A stretch of 64,000 bases of DNA from Xiphophorus maculatus (taxonomy: Eukaryota > Chordata > Actinopteri > Cyprinodontiformes > Poeciliidae), in NCBI RefSeq assembly GCF_002775205.1, contig NC_036464.1, positions 2,262,501 through 2,326,500 of the forward strand. The letters are read 5' to 3'. The notes under the pieces are model-generated. The model was not told where the DNA came from. It did no database searches and saw nothing but the letters and a program-made list of their open reading frames with translations. Made by a program: the position numbers and the translations under genes. Positions 1 through 11,345 of this stretch are shown piece after piece. Each line of letters opens with the position of its first letter. Within the stretch, counting starts at the first letter, position 1.

Positions 1-230
1 CATAAAATCCTCCGTTTACCAAAACATGTCCATCATATTCTCAGGTCATCGCCTTGACAACAACATCCATCTGAGAAAGAAAAGAAACAGGTGCTGCAAT
101 GGTCTAGTCAAAGTCCAGATTCATCTCTGACTGAGATGCTGTGTTGGATTCTTTAAACTCCTCCGCAGCATCGCAGCTGGGTCTGTAAAACAGGAAGTGA
201 CATCAGCCCGCCACTAACTGCTGGCCTGGA

Positions 231-762
231 ACTGGTCCCAGTCTGGGTGAACTGGTCCCAGTCTGAGTGAACTGGTCCCAGTCTGGGTGAACTGGTCTCA
301 GTCTGAGTGAACTGGTCCCAGTCTGGGTGAACTGGTCCCAGTCTGAGTGAACTGGTCCCAGTCTGGGTGAACTGGTCCCAGTCTGGGTGAACTGGTCTCA
401 GTCTGAGTGATCTGGTCCCAGTCTGAGTGAACTGGTCCCAGTCTTAGTGATCTGGTCCCAGTCTGAGTGAACTGGTCCCAGTCTGGGTGAACTGGTCCCA
501 GTCTGAGTGAACTGGTCCCAGTCTGAGTGAACTGGTCCCAGTCTGGGTGAACTGGTCTCAGTCTGGGTGAACTGGTCCCAGTCTGAGTGAACTGGTCTCA
601 GTCTGGGTGAACTGGTCTCAGTCTGAGTGAACTGGTCTCTGTCTGGGTGAACTGGTCTCAGTCTGAGTGAACTGGTCTCTGTCTGGGTGAACTGGTCCCA
701 GTCTGGGTGAACTGGTCCCAGTCTGGGTGAACTGGTCCCAGTCTGGGTGAACTGGTCCCAGT
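231..762. repeat. 20-bp minisatellite, about 26 copies
   Basis: Tandem array of the unit ACTGGTCCCAGTCTGGGTGA. Three units fill exactly 60 bases, so the copies stay in register. The main variants are CCCA/CTCA and GGGTGA/GAGTGA, with rare units reading GATCTGG or CTTAGTG. The array ends abruptly at GTTATATAAACAG. It is noncoding and lies beyond the 3' end of ppp1r3c. Confidence 0.95.
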
Positions 763-1740
763 TATATAAACAGTTCTGGTTTGGTTTTGGTATCCGGTCT
801 GCAGGAAACTTTGTTCACTCCTGAATTATTGCTGAATCTCCTCCATGTTTGAGTTGTTTTGGTTTTGCTCCGATGTTTACAAACATTCTTTATGTATCAT
901 AACCGTCTCAGAAAGACGCTCAGCTTGTGTTGTGTAATATTTTAGCTGCTACTGGTGAGAAAATCTGATTTTAGCTTTAATCTAGGAGTTTTTGTAAGGT
1001 TTTGATTTGGTTTTTATGTTTATTGGGTTTTCGTGATGTTTATTTCAATAAAAGACACTGGAGGCGTCGACTCTTTAGCACAAATATAGAAATTTATTTC
1101 AAAAAAGGAAATACAAACCAACATGGTGCGCGTCAGCGACACGCCTTCAAGTGAGACTCAAAACGCCGCGGATTGGACCTTTTCTTCAGACAGAAAAGGA
1201 AACATGTCCGCTGCATCCACATGTTCTGTACACACATGAACAATTGCACTTTGTAAAAACAGCTAAAGGAAACGACACATTCAGACTTTACAACACTTTT
1301 CTCTGCACGTACCAGAACCTCACACGTTTCCAAACTTCCTCACTTTCATAGCCAACCAATCACGTTCCAGCCTTTTCTTGTGACATCTTCATAGCAGCTC
1401 AGTTCCTCGGATCGAGCTCATTTACCAGACAGACATGTGCAATCTACATGGAGGGAAAGAAAGGGCTGCATGACTCCTGTTTGTACAACCGAGGCGATTC
1501 TGAATCGTGTGCGAATTTCTACGTTTGACAGAAGGCGCAGCAGGTTTAGTGTTTTGCTTCATTACAAATGAATCAGCTGTGTTTTCTGTGGCCATGCACT
1601 CCCCAAGCTTTCCCTTCAATATGAAGGATTATTACCAGTAATTAATTTCCCTCAGCTTACAGACGTTGTCACATTGAGCGGGACATCTCAATCAGTGCAT
1701 GTTCAGCTAATGCATCCCGTCCTCATGTGCACTAAGAGTC
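763..1740. other. Intergenic stretch, no gene seen
   Basis: Nearly 1 kb without convincing coding sequence. The short open frames on both strands at 1133-1351 overlap each other and resemble no family I know. Part may be distal 3' untranslated sequence of ppp1r3c, since a second minus-strand AATAAA (plus-strand TTTATT) lies near 1093. Confidence 0.5.
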
Positions 1741-1746
1741 TTTATT
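1741..1746 (-). terminator. Candidate polyadenylation signal of ppp1r3c
   Basis: Plus-strand TTTATT is AATAAA on the minus strand, about 240 bases past the ppp1r3c stop codon. It is the first canonical hexamer noticed after the stop. The cleavage site was not determined. Confidence 0.4.
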
Positions 1747-1986
1747 TTAGTGGGCAGGCACAAAGAGAAGGCACATTTCAACATATTTTACAGAGCAGAG
1801 CTGTTTTCAGGTGATTCTCTGCCGGACGTCCCTCCTGCTCCTCCAGTTTAATCATTGACTGGCCCAGTGAGCGGTTCCGGCTGAAAGCAGGTCAGTTGAA
1901 CTCGGGGTTTTGTCTGGTTTTTGTACCTTCAGGTTCAGTTTGCTTTGAGTCGATTGGACTCAGGCCCGGAGCTGGCTCTGGCGCTC

Positions 1987-3742
1987 TCACCAGTAAGGCA
2001 CGGTGCTGTCGATGTGACCCCAGCTCTGCCAGCCCGGGAACAGTCCGCTGGACATGCGTGGGCTGCCGAACTGATCGAAGTCCAGCTCCGGGACCTTGGC
2101 GACCCCGGCTTTGTGCTCCGCCGGTTTCTGCTGCGCCGCAGAGTCTCTGCTCATGCCCTCTCCGCTCCAGCCGACGTGCTTCAGAGGGTAGTTCTTGCCT
2201 TCGTTATTGTCCCAGTAGGTCTGGCCCTGGACCCGGAAGCAGATGCAGAACTCGATCCGGTTCTGGGGCGGGGTGTACGCCGGGAGCTCCAGCTCGAAGG
2301 CGAAGGTGTCGGTGTCCTGGCAGCCGTAGACGTTGTTCAGGAAGCTGCAGTCGATGTCGCTGAAGGTCGCCCACGAGTCGTAGGTGACCCGTACCTGCAC
2401 CGACTTCTCATAGCCCACGTTCCGGACCTTGATGGTGCCGGTCAGCGAGCGCTCCTGCAGCGAGCAGTTCTCCAGGGAGACGCAGTTCCGGATCAGCCGG
2501 TTCCGGAAGTCCAGGTAGTCGGCGGAGGGCTGCTTGAATTCAAGCGCCAGGCTGCGCACCGAGCTGATCTTCAGGTCCATGGTGGCGTTCTCCAGGTCGC
2601 TCATCTCGAACTGCAGCTCCTCCGCGATCCCGTCCACCGGCTTGTTCTGGTACGGCTCGTCGTCGAACTTGGAGAAAACGTGGATGGCGGTGAGTGACAG
2701 ACCCTTGGTGTCGGCGAACACAACGCTCTTCTTCATGGGCTTCTTCTTGGCCCAGGCCACGTGGGCGCCGTCGTCGGCCCCCCGGCGCTGGCTGCTGAGG
2801 CAGGGCCGCAGCGGCTTGTAGAGCTGCTGGCTGCGGCTGCGGGCGCTGGGCTGGTTGGCCCGGTTCTTGGCCCGCTGCAGGTCGCCATAGGAGCTGATGA
2901 AGCTCCGCAGAGGAGGCGGAGAGTGGCTGATGTAGAACCTCATCGCCACGTCGGTCATCACTGGGCCAGGCATCGCGGATGGACTGAAGGACGTGAGCAC
3001 ACTGAAGGAGAGAGAGGAGGAACCAGAAAGTTCCAGAAGGATCAGAATCTGGACGACTGTAAAAACCAATTCAACTTCTTTTACTATTAAAACGTTTAAA
3101 ATCAACACACTGCAGAAACACGCAGCCTCACCGAGCTGTTCAGTCCAGTTTCAGGTGCAAATGTCTTAAATAAAACCAAACTAATGTACAAGCAGCTACT
3201 TAGCAAAATACGTTCTTAACATTAATGAAACAGTTGCACTGGAGGAAACGTTTTATTATAAATGAAATTATCTACCAGGGGAAATAGTACTTTTATTATA
3301 AATATTAAAGAATTATTGACTTTATTTTTGGACAAGTGATCCGACTCACATCCTGATTGTTTTTATTTGTAATAATTCCACATTATTCACTAGTCTGGTA
3401 TAGTAAATTATTTTTCATTATTGTTATGTTTTTAACACTTTAAAACCTTTTTTTAGCTTTTATACCTGAAGCTGCTGCTTCACCTGGACTTGCAGGACAA
3501 TAAAGACTTTTTCTTTTTTATTCTAAAACAAACTGTTTACTTCTGCAAACTTTTCTTATTTCCGGTTTATCAAGATATTTGCACTAGAAACTAGAGACTG
3601 AAATATGTTTCAGCTGAACTGACGCAAACATTTGACGCATTTAGGTCAAATTTGAACTTTTCCTACATAAACTTTAGAGCTCATTTCATCTAAACGAGCT
3701 CTATAGTTACAGTTCTGATGTTTCTTACCTTGCAGCACTCAT
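1987..3742 (-). CDS. ppp1r3c: Protein phosphatase 1 regulatory subunit 3C (PTG), two coding exons
   Basis: Glycogen-targeting subunit that brings PP1 to glycogen particles and promotes glycogen synthesis. The model joins exon 1 (3742-3729, 14 coding bases, donor GTAAGAAA) to exon 2 (2983-1987, acceptor CGTCCTTCAG). The split codon reads AG|T and keeps the frame, giving 336 aa against about 317 for human PPP1R3C. Visible features: VAMRFYISHSPP near the N terminus (human has VAMRLCLAHSPP); the PP1-docking RVxF motif KSVVF at residues 90-94, followed by ADTKGLSLTAIHVFS; a CBM21 glycogen-binding domain at about 160-272 containing PSADYLDFRNR, ENCSLQER and WDNNEGKNY; and the C-terminal FGSPRMSSGLFPGWQSWG (307-327), which favours 3C over 3B. 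Exon 2 alone stays open upstream to 3108, but that extension is hydrophobic, unlike the family, and is probably intron. In-frame ATGs in exon 2 (2973 and 2961) are possible alternative starts. A teleost a/b paralogue label cannot be assigned from sequence alone. Confidence 0.93.
2984..3728 (-). other. Intron of ppp1r3c
   Basis: About 745 bases between donor GTAAGAAA (3728) and acceptor TTCAG (2984). AT-rich. It contains weak copies of a dispersed fish repeat (pieces such as AAACTAGAGACT near 3590) and a short A/T-rich tail at 3495-3530 (GGACAATAAAGAC) like the end of a LINE-type element. Confidence 0.7.
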
Positions 3743-4060
3743 GGAAACAGAATCGGAGCCTCCGAGGAGAAAAAGGCAGAAGGTTTTCAGTCCAGCGCTG
3801 CGGGTCTCATGCTGCGGTCACTCCCCCTTCGCTTCGCTCCCTCAGTGCCGGGCTTTGCTCAGCACTCTGCGATTTCAACTGCCTGCAACGCAACATTTGC
3901 ATATGCAGTCATCTGGGCTGCGCAGGCAGCCAATGGGGAAGCCAAAGGCCAGTCCGCAGCGGCCAATCAGCTGCCAGCAGGCCTGGCTGCGGGCCAGCTG
4001 ATTGGGGGAGTGACGCGTCATGGCTGACATTCCTCGGCTTGTTGCCTCAGCAGCAGTAAG
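3743..4060 (-). promoter_or_regulatory. Probable ppp1r3c promoter with CCAAT boxes and CRE-like palindrome
   Basis: This block sits directly upstream of exon 1 and is more GC-rich than its surroundings. It holds several CCAAT/ATTGG elements (near 3930, 3963 and 4000), an octamer-like ATTTGCAT near 3895, and the palindrome TGACGCGTCA at 4011-4020. The palindrome is a CRE-like half-site pair with two extra central bases. PPP1R3C is known to respond to cAMP/CREB and metabolic signals, so the CRE-like site fits, but the assignment rests on motifs alone. No transcription start was mapped. Confidence 0.55.
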
Positions 4061-4185
4061 AGAACCGTGATGGACCCCTGCTGGCTGCCGGGGAGGATCC
4101 TCTGGACCGGAACCAACATCCCGTTATAGAACCGTTCATGAATAAAAGTCTCTCAAAGCAACTTCATCACATCATGTCATCCAGT

Positions 4186-4885
4186 AAAGACAACTGAGTA
4201 GGAGTAGAACTACGTCAACATATTTTTACTCAAGTAAAAATAAAAAGTATTTGGTAAAAAGGTTGCAAAACATATTTAATATTTAAAAATTACATCATCA
4301 GATGGACACAAATATAAAGTAATTTCTCTGTTTTAAAGACCAGAATGACAATAATTCAGTGAAAAAGCACAAAATCTTACCCAGTATTTTTGTTCTAGTT
4401 TCTAGTGTGAATATATTAATACACTCAAAATAAGACAAAACTAATTTATAACTTTTCAGAAAGAAATAGGAGCCAGATTATTTCCCTTATATTTTATAAG
4501 GAAAATAATCTGCCAGTGAAACTTTTTCAGAAATATTGAAGAATCATTGATGTAAAATAATCTCCTACATTTTGTTGAAAAGTTACTTTTAAAATAGTTT
4601 TTTTCATTATTTAAAGTGTTTTTGTAGTGTTTATTCAAATTACATAACTACAAAGTAAAACCAGGAAAAGAAACATTTTTTCCTCATCAGTTTCTTTCTA
4701 AAACTTCAGAAACTTTAACTGAAGCTGCAGGTTTTTGTTTCTGGTCCAAACATGTTTGCTCTTCATTCAGGGAGGAGACAGAAGCTTTACTCAAATAAGA
4801 GAAGCAAGAAGTAAAAATGCTCCTCAAGTTACATCTTTTTCAAAACGTTACTCAAGTAAATGTAATTAGTTTCTTCCCAGCTCAG
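4186..4885. mobile_element. Old nonautonomous DNA-element remnants (nested)
   Basis: The stretch starts with TTTTTACTCAAGTAAAAATA near 4223 and ends with CGTTACTCAAGTAAATGTAA near 4850, matching the ends of a common fish MITE type. Inside, 4365-4530 resembles another dispersed fish repeat (CACAAAATCTTACCCAGTAT, then TCTAGTTTCTAGTGTG and AAATAAGACAAAACTAAT). A relative of the inner repeat lies at 58140-58260. No coding capacity. Family assignment comes from recall of the sequence type, not a search. Confidence 0.5.
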
Positions 4886-6301
4886 GCCAGAAATAATTAG
4901 GAGCAACTTTCCCAGAACATTTCCTCAGTGCCGATGAAAGGAGGAAACTCTTAGCTTCTCTCCACTGAAGGAGCTTTTAGCTCCAGATGGATCGTCTCTG
5001 ATGAGCCGTGAAGCTTTCAGCTTCTGCTCACCTTTTATTACAAGATGCTTCATCTGATGTGGAAATAAACACAAGTCAAGATGAGTTTTCTGCTGTTTTG
5101 GCTGTTTTTGAAGTTTTCTGACCTTATTGATTTCCAGCTGAGTTAAACATTACTAAAGCATGTGGATCATTTAAACATGGAACAGAAATTGGATGAACTT
5201 CCTTCAGGGAGCTGTTGTGTTTCTCGTTGTGACCTGCTGGCTCATCATCTGACACCGAGGATGAAGGTTTAAGAGGTGAAGAGCAATCAGACTTTATTTA
5301 TAGAGCATGTTTGGTGCAGCTGAATGTAGCAGCTTTTATTTTACCAGACATGAAGCCACCAGAGACGTTCAAATCCTCAAACCGAGTCAGACACAAAATA
5401 AATAATGTTACGGTTCATAATAAGAAAATATACATGATTATATAATTGCAGCAGAAAAATATCACTTTTTGTTAACAAAAGTCTAAAGGATCATTGGAAA
5501 ATATGCATAAACAATAACAGACATAAATATGTATAAGAAGTAAAAACATGACATTTTTTCTTTTAATCAATTTTCTCTCTTTTTTACTACAGTTGTCATA
5601 AAATATAGAAACTCCTGCTGTTGATTACATTGTATTATTTTCACCATAATTTACCTTAAAACACCACATCGGTTTAAAAATGTTAAATATCTCCTGAAGG
5701 TAAAAGAAAAGAGGAAACAGTGAAAGTTTGGACCCGACCGCCTGTTTCTTTATTTTTACATTTTTCCAACAGAATCTACTTTGAGGAAAACACTTTGATT
5801 TCCAGACATCCACAATAAGATATTTCACTAATTTATGTTAATTAGTCTCACTGCAGTTTCAGTATTTAAATCTCATTCCCTCCATTTTTATTCATCTGCT
5901 TTACTTTCCAAACAAGAACTAATGATCTCCTTAACCTTATTTATATATTTTAGCATTTTAAGTCGTGTATTTTCATGTGTTTTATTAAATTACACTGTCC
6001 TCTTTCAAATAAATACATTAAATCAGCATTTTAAAGAACATGTTTCTCCTTGTTCTTACATTCATAAACATAATAATGTATGGCTGTCGCTGCTCTGAAA
6101 TTTGATAAAGTTTTGTGTAAATGTCTGAGGCAGAGCTGGTCAAACATTCAGAAAACACTTTCTAATTCTGAGTGAGAGAAGAAGATCAGTGATCCAACCA
6201 CTGGAAACGTAGTGATTGGATTAGAAACATTAATCAACTCTGAGAAATGAAATCAAGGTGTTACAAAGTCAGCTGCTTGAATTCACTCTGCTAAAACACG
6301 G
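4886..6301. other. AT-rich intergenic stretch
   Basis: No gene, RNA or clear repeat recognised. The open frames here (5625-5828 minus, 5835-6098 plus) have AT-driven composition and no recognisable domain. Confidence 0.5.
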
Positions 6302-6444
6302 CCTGGACTCCTGGCCTGGACTCCTGGCCTGGACTCCAGGCCTGGACTCCAGGCCTGGACTCCTGGCCTGGACTCCAGGCCTGGACTCCAGGCCTGGACT
6401 CCTGGCCTGGACTCCAGGCCTGGACTCCAGGCCTGGACTCCAGG
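6302..6444. repeat. 13-bp minisatellite, 11 copies
   Basis: Unit CCTGGACTCCTGG or CCTGGACTCCAGG. The 143 bases hold exactly 11 units. Alternation of the T and A variants gives a higher-order pattern. Units ending CCAGG followed by CCTGG form short palindromes. The 84-aa open frame over it is a product of the 13-bp period and is not a gene. Confidence 0.95.
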
Positions 6445-8489
6445 CTTCTACTCAGTTAACTTTGCTGCAGCATCATTTTCATAACCCAATCCTGAACCAG
6501 GAACATTTATAAAGTAAGGAAGTTATTTTATTTTCTGGATTTCATTCACCTGTTGCTCATCGTGTTTCTGTAAACTTCAGTTTGTTTACATCAGGGATGG
6601 TAGGACAGAGGATGACCTTTGACCCCACCATGCGACCCCTGTGCTCTCCAACAGGAACTCTGCAGAGATTTTTACCTTTCTTTGCATCTTCATCCCTCTG
6701 GAAGGAAAATGTTGCTTTTAACAGCTGGACTTGATTTAAACTTTTTAATTTTCTCTCTTGTGCAAATATGAGCAGTAATTTTTCATATTGTTTTTTATTC
6801 TTTTCTCAGCTCATGAATGGAATGTTTTCCTGTTTTTCCCATTTTGAAGAATTAATTCCCAATTCCAAATTCCCAAAACACTGACCAGTTTCAAACAGTA
6901 ACGTTTTTTTCACTGTCAGGTTCTGTTCTGTTCCCAAACCTTCATCAGGTGGAACATTGGACTTGGACGTGACGACCAGAACCGGTTCTGGTACCGTTCT
7001 GTTCCTCAGAGGCTGGAATAGAAACAGTTTGGTTTGCAATATTTAAATCTGTTTGTTTTTTAATTACTGCCAATTTTATAACGTATGATGTAACCTGCCG
7101 TTCTGTTTTAAAGGCTTCAGGTTTCTATTTTACGTTTCATCTCTAAACTTCTTCAACTCTTCTGGTGTTTTATTTCAGTCAGTTTCTGCTGTAAATCTCT
7201 GTTTTTCTCACCTGACTGTAAAAACTGCTGGTCTGAATATCATCTGATTGGCTGAGGTTCTTCCTCTGTTTCTCCTCAGGTGAAACAGATCAGATGAGAT
7301 TAGAAGAAGCTTTAAAGGAGGCAGGATGAGGCTTTTCACCTGCATGTCTTCATTGTTAGTCTGTTTGGTTTTATTGCAACACTGAATCTTCCTGCCAGCC
7401 AACAGAGTTGGACAGAATAGAAATAGTTATTTAATCTTTGTTTGTCTTTTTTCTTTTTCGGGCAGAACATTTTGGCTCTAAAAGTGACGACCTTTGTCTG
7501 TTTGCTTTGCCCGATCCTCTGGTTTTCTCAGGGGGTGAAGAACATTTTGTCCTTTTAATGATCAAATCCCAGCAGATTCATCCTCATTCTGAAGACTTTA
7601 TAGTAAAAAGAACCAAAATAACCACAAGGTTTCCTCCTTAAAGAGCTAGACGGCTTCCATATCTGCTGGAGGTCAGAGGTCAGGGGTCATGAATTATTTT
7701 GTCACTCTGATGGCTTTCACAACCCAAACAGTGTTGTTTTACACGTGAACCATCCAGAGTGAAACTTTAGACTGCAGCAGCTCCACGCCGTTCTCACATG
7801 GCCTGGGATGGTAACGATCTGAGGCCGTCTGGCTCTGAGCAGCGAACCCACCGCCTGCAGGTTGCATCACAACGCTTCTCTTTATAGAGCTGCTGCAAAA
7901 TGAACTAAAACAAATCATCCCTAAGGAGAAGCAGGCTTTAGTCACTCATTCAAGTTCATCTTCATCATGAAAGCTGTTTTTTCCCCTGTTTTAATTTAAA
8001 TAAAACTAGAAAAGTTGATGAGATTCTTTTGGTGGATCTTGAGAAAACACCTTTCATTTCACCTGTTGATTCTGGCTCATGTTTAAATGTGAAACCCAGA
8101 ACTGGAGAGCTGAGTGAGCTGCAAGGATCAGGCAGCAGCTGATCATGCCAAGGAACAAGACCGAGATTTAAAACGGAGCCAGAGAAAGAAAAACTAAACA
8201 GAAACTTAATCCTGGGATCTTCTGCTGGAATAAACTGAGATTACAGGCTGAGCTGGAGGTTAAACCAGATGAGTTATGAAACCCATCAGGGGGGCGAGGA
8301 TTAAAACTTCTGCATGAAGGAGAAACTTTTCATGCTCACTGACTTATGAGAAACTCTTTAAAATGTCCAAAAACAAAAAGCAGCTGCTGATCGTCAACCT
8401 AAAATAGTTTTCTAAAAACTTTAAAATGTAGGAAAACAGAAAATCTCTGTTCTGTTTTCGCTCCTAAAGCAGGTGAAGCAGCAGCAGCT
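6445..8489. other. Intergenic stretch, nothing firm
   Basis: About 2 kb of AT-rich sequence with scattered short open frames on both strands (6806-7945). None shows a domain, a splice-consistent pattern or a family resemblance. Confidence 0.45.
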
Positions 8490-8625
8490 CCGGTCAAAGG
8501 TCAGATAAACACAGCAGGCCCTGTTATCATACGGCAGCATGCATTAATCATTAACAGTTATGAATTTTGCAAATGAGATATTTAATCTAAAGAAAGTTAA
8601 TTTTTAATACTATAGACTCAAATCC
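8490..8625. promoter_or_regulatory. Candidate conserved noncoding or enhancer element
   Basis: Dense run of plausible factor sites: GTCAAAGGTCA (nuclear-receptor half site), AGATAA, TGTTATCA, GCATTAATCATTAA (homeodomain-type), then TTTGCAAATGAGATATTTAA (octamer-like). The low-complexity tracts of the neighbourhood are absent here. The call is an inference from motif density; conservation was not tested. Confidence 0.3.
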
Positions 8626-8989
8626 TTCCTTCCTGATGTTTGTGAAATGGCAACAAAATTAGCAGAATATACATTTATGGAACTGTTTATGCCAATAATT
8701 GATAAAGATCGAATGTTTTTATGATTTGTCTGAGATATTTTTGATGTTTTTTCCATAAGTTGATGTGGGAGTTTCTGTTTTTCAGAGTGAAAACGTTCCC
8801 TGACCTGGTTTGGTATCAGCGGTCTGACTTTAGGGTCATGTTTGTGTTTTTCTCTCAGCCTTCATGTGGGTCGGTCGGTCATGGAGGTGACCTGGGACAG
8901 AGAGGCTTAAAGAGACACTCATGATGTTCCTGTCCATTAACGGACCCAAACTTTCATCAAACATCACAGCAAAAATAAATAAATCAAAA

Positions 8990-9400
8990 GCCAAAAAGAC
9001 TCACAGAGTTCACAACCTTATGCTGAAGATCTTTAATGGTGCTGATCCATTCAGTGATTTAAGTCTGTTCTCTCTGTGAAGCACCATAGAAAAGAACTGG
9101 GTGGTGTAGAACTGGGCTGTGTAGAACCGGGTGATGTAGAACTGGGTGGTGTCTCTATCCTCCTGGTTCTAGTCAGAACTCCAGCAGCAGCGTTCTGGAC
9201 CGTTGGGCTGTCAATCGGACCTGTGAAGACGCTGCTGCAGGAATCAAAAACACTAAACGCCTGGATGAGTTTCTCTGATCTGAGACTTTACTCTTCTGGT
9301 CCTGGAAATGTTCCTCAGGTGATAAAAGGTCCACTTTTAACTGTCTTTATGTGGCTCTGAAGGTTCAGGTCAGAGGTCAGAGGTCATCCTGATCTCTAGT
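8990..9400. repeat. Dispersed teleost repeat remnant
   Basis: Sequence such as TCAGAACTCCAGCAGCAGCG, then TTCTGGACC, CCTGTGAAGACGCTGCTGCA and GGATGAGTTTCTCTGATCTG resembles an interspersed repeat common in fish genomes. A short three-fold repeat of GTAGAACTGGG lies inside at about 9105-9150. The 94-aa open frame at 9076-9360 crosses it and has no family signature. Confidence 0.4.
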
Positions 9401-10130
9401 TTCCAGCTGGAAGAACTGAAGCTGTGTGTTGACTCTAGATTGTCCCTCTTTAGGGCCGAAGATAATAACTTCAGTTTATTGACATTAGCTCATTAGAAAA
9501 ATTCACTCACTTAGTTGAAGTTCGTCGACCAATCAGACGAAGACTTGAAGTGACCTGCACAACGACAGTTCAGTACGTTCACAGGTGAAGTGTGTGTTTG
9601 CTTCACAACAGCAGGTGAGTTGTTGGAGCAACAATAGCAGAGAAGTGAAGCTCAATGCTTCATGATTGTGGAGAATTGTTGAGTCCATCTGTTCTGTCTG
9701 TCCAGAACCTCCAACACAGCAGAACTTCAGAACCTTCAGGACCAGTTTCTCCTCCAGTCTCCACTATTTACACCTCACTGCACCAAACACTGAAACTGAG
9801 CCGACAACAAAGAACCAGGAAGTCATTACCAGCCACTTGGTGCTAACAAGGCAGACAGAGAGACTTTGTTGAACGCAGCTGGAAGGAAGAGTTTTCTTTT
9901 CCTGAGGCCAAACTGGAGCATCTTCTGAGCCTGAGCAGAAAGAAATCCACAACTTTCTCAACAAGTTAGCCTAAAGATGTTGACATTTTCCTAGTAACCT
10001 AAAAACTCATAACTTTAAAAACAGATACTATATCTTTACTATATTTTTCACCTATTGAGGTCAAGGTCATGGTGAAAAACAAGCTAACCTGACCTGCTAG
10101 TGACTTACTGTTTACTATATTAGCTATAGT
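9401..10130. other. Intergenic stretch
   Basis: No gene or clear element recognised; only short open frames that shadow each other at 9655-9964. Confidence 0.4.
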
Positions 10131-10249
10131 TAACACCATTAGCAGGAGCTAACACCATTAGCAGGAGCTAACACCATTAGCTATCGTTAACCCCATTTGC
10201 AGGAGCTAACACCATTTGGTAGCGCTAGCGCTGTTAGCAGGAGCTAATG
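10131..10249. repeat. Short imperfect tandem repeat, unit about 19 bp
   Basis: Repeats of TAACACCATTAGCAGGAGC with degenerate copies (TTAACCCCATTTGCAGGAGC and GCGCTGTTAGCAGGAGC). About five to six units, diverging towards the right. Confidence 0.8.
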
Positions 10250-11084
10250 CAAAATCAAAACAAACTGTAAGATAATCAGTGGCTGTTTAAGTCTTAAAAG
10301 CGTATTTGAGAAATTGATTTGTTCCTGATGCTGACAGTAATCAGTTTGTGTTAGAAGCAGCAGATCAGGACAAACACCAACTTCTCATTCGACTCTTCCT
10401 CTGTTTGGTTTTCCTCATTTTCATCTCCATCTTGTCTTTTCTGCACTACAGTATTTTTACTGTGTTTTAACTTCTGAAATAAATATTAATCACATTTTGA
10501 ACTGCTTTGTTGCTGAAATGTGTTACAGAAATAAAGTTTGGTGTTGGTCACCATTTCACAGACAAACTGAATTTAAATAAACCAACTGAACTACAGTAAA
10601 AGGTTTATCATAATAGTTAAAAACATAATTCAACAGAAATATCCAGACTTCAGAAAGCCTCTCATCTTCTCCACCATCAGCACTGTCTGCATATTAAAAT
10701 CTAATTTCTACCAGTCGCAGCAGCAGTTTGAATATCGGTATCATCAGTTCTGTCTGTTGTGATGTTAACAAAGAGAACTTATAGAAAACATGTGGACCTG
10801 GTATCAGAACCAGAACCATCCTGTTTCTCCTGGTCAGGACTCCTGAAGAGGATCAGAGCCAAACATCCTGCTGGTCTGGACACTTTGAATAAACCGGACA
10901 GATGCAGAGCGCTTCCATCGGCCCACATGCAAATCCACCATGTGACCTCAGCTGGGACCACTGGGTCGTGACCTCTGTGTCCAGTGACCTTCACGCTCTG
11001 TTAGGACCATCAGGCCGACCTGATAACAGAACCGCTCTGCCAGTGATGGCACCACTGGTTCCATTGGTTGCTTTAAACATGGCC

Positions 11085-11345
11085 GCTTCCTGACCTCCTA
11101 ACAGGGAAACTGACAATCATGTTTAGCCATAGACAGTCGCTTCCATTATCATTGACTTTACAGCAATTCATCATACTGATCATGCATGTGGCGACAGTGG
11201 AGAGGAAAACTCCCCTTCAACTGGACCAGATCCTGGCTCGGTGTGAGCTGCTATCAGCCACGACCGACTGGAGGTTTAAGACAGAGCAGACAGAAAGAAA
11301 CAGCAGAACTGATCCAGGAGTACTTTCTATGTTCATGGAACGTTA
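11085..11345. repeat. Dispersed teleost repeat remnant
   Basis: Contains GACAGTGGAGAGGAAAACTC, CACGACCGACTGGAGGTT and AAGACAGAGCAGACAGAAAG, phrases of a repeat widespread in fish. A diverged relative (GTGGTGACAGTGGGAAGGAA) lies at 33895. The 75-aa frame here is not a gene. Confidence 0.4.

Noticed and set aside
1921-2697. 258-codon plus-strand frame over ppp1r3c
   Set aside because: Antisense shadow of the GC-rich ppp1r3c coding exon.
2984-3108. N-terminal extension of ppp1r3c exon 2 as coding (MLILNVLIVKEVELVF start)
   Set aside because: Hydrophobic and unlike the family; a good acceptor at 2984-2986 and a phase-matched 14-nt exon upstream explain the gene better.
6258-6512. 84-codon frame of LDSRPGLLAWTPG repeats
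   Set aside because: Product of the 13-bp minisatellite; noncoding.
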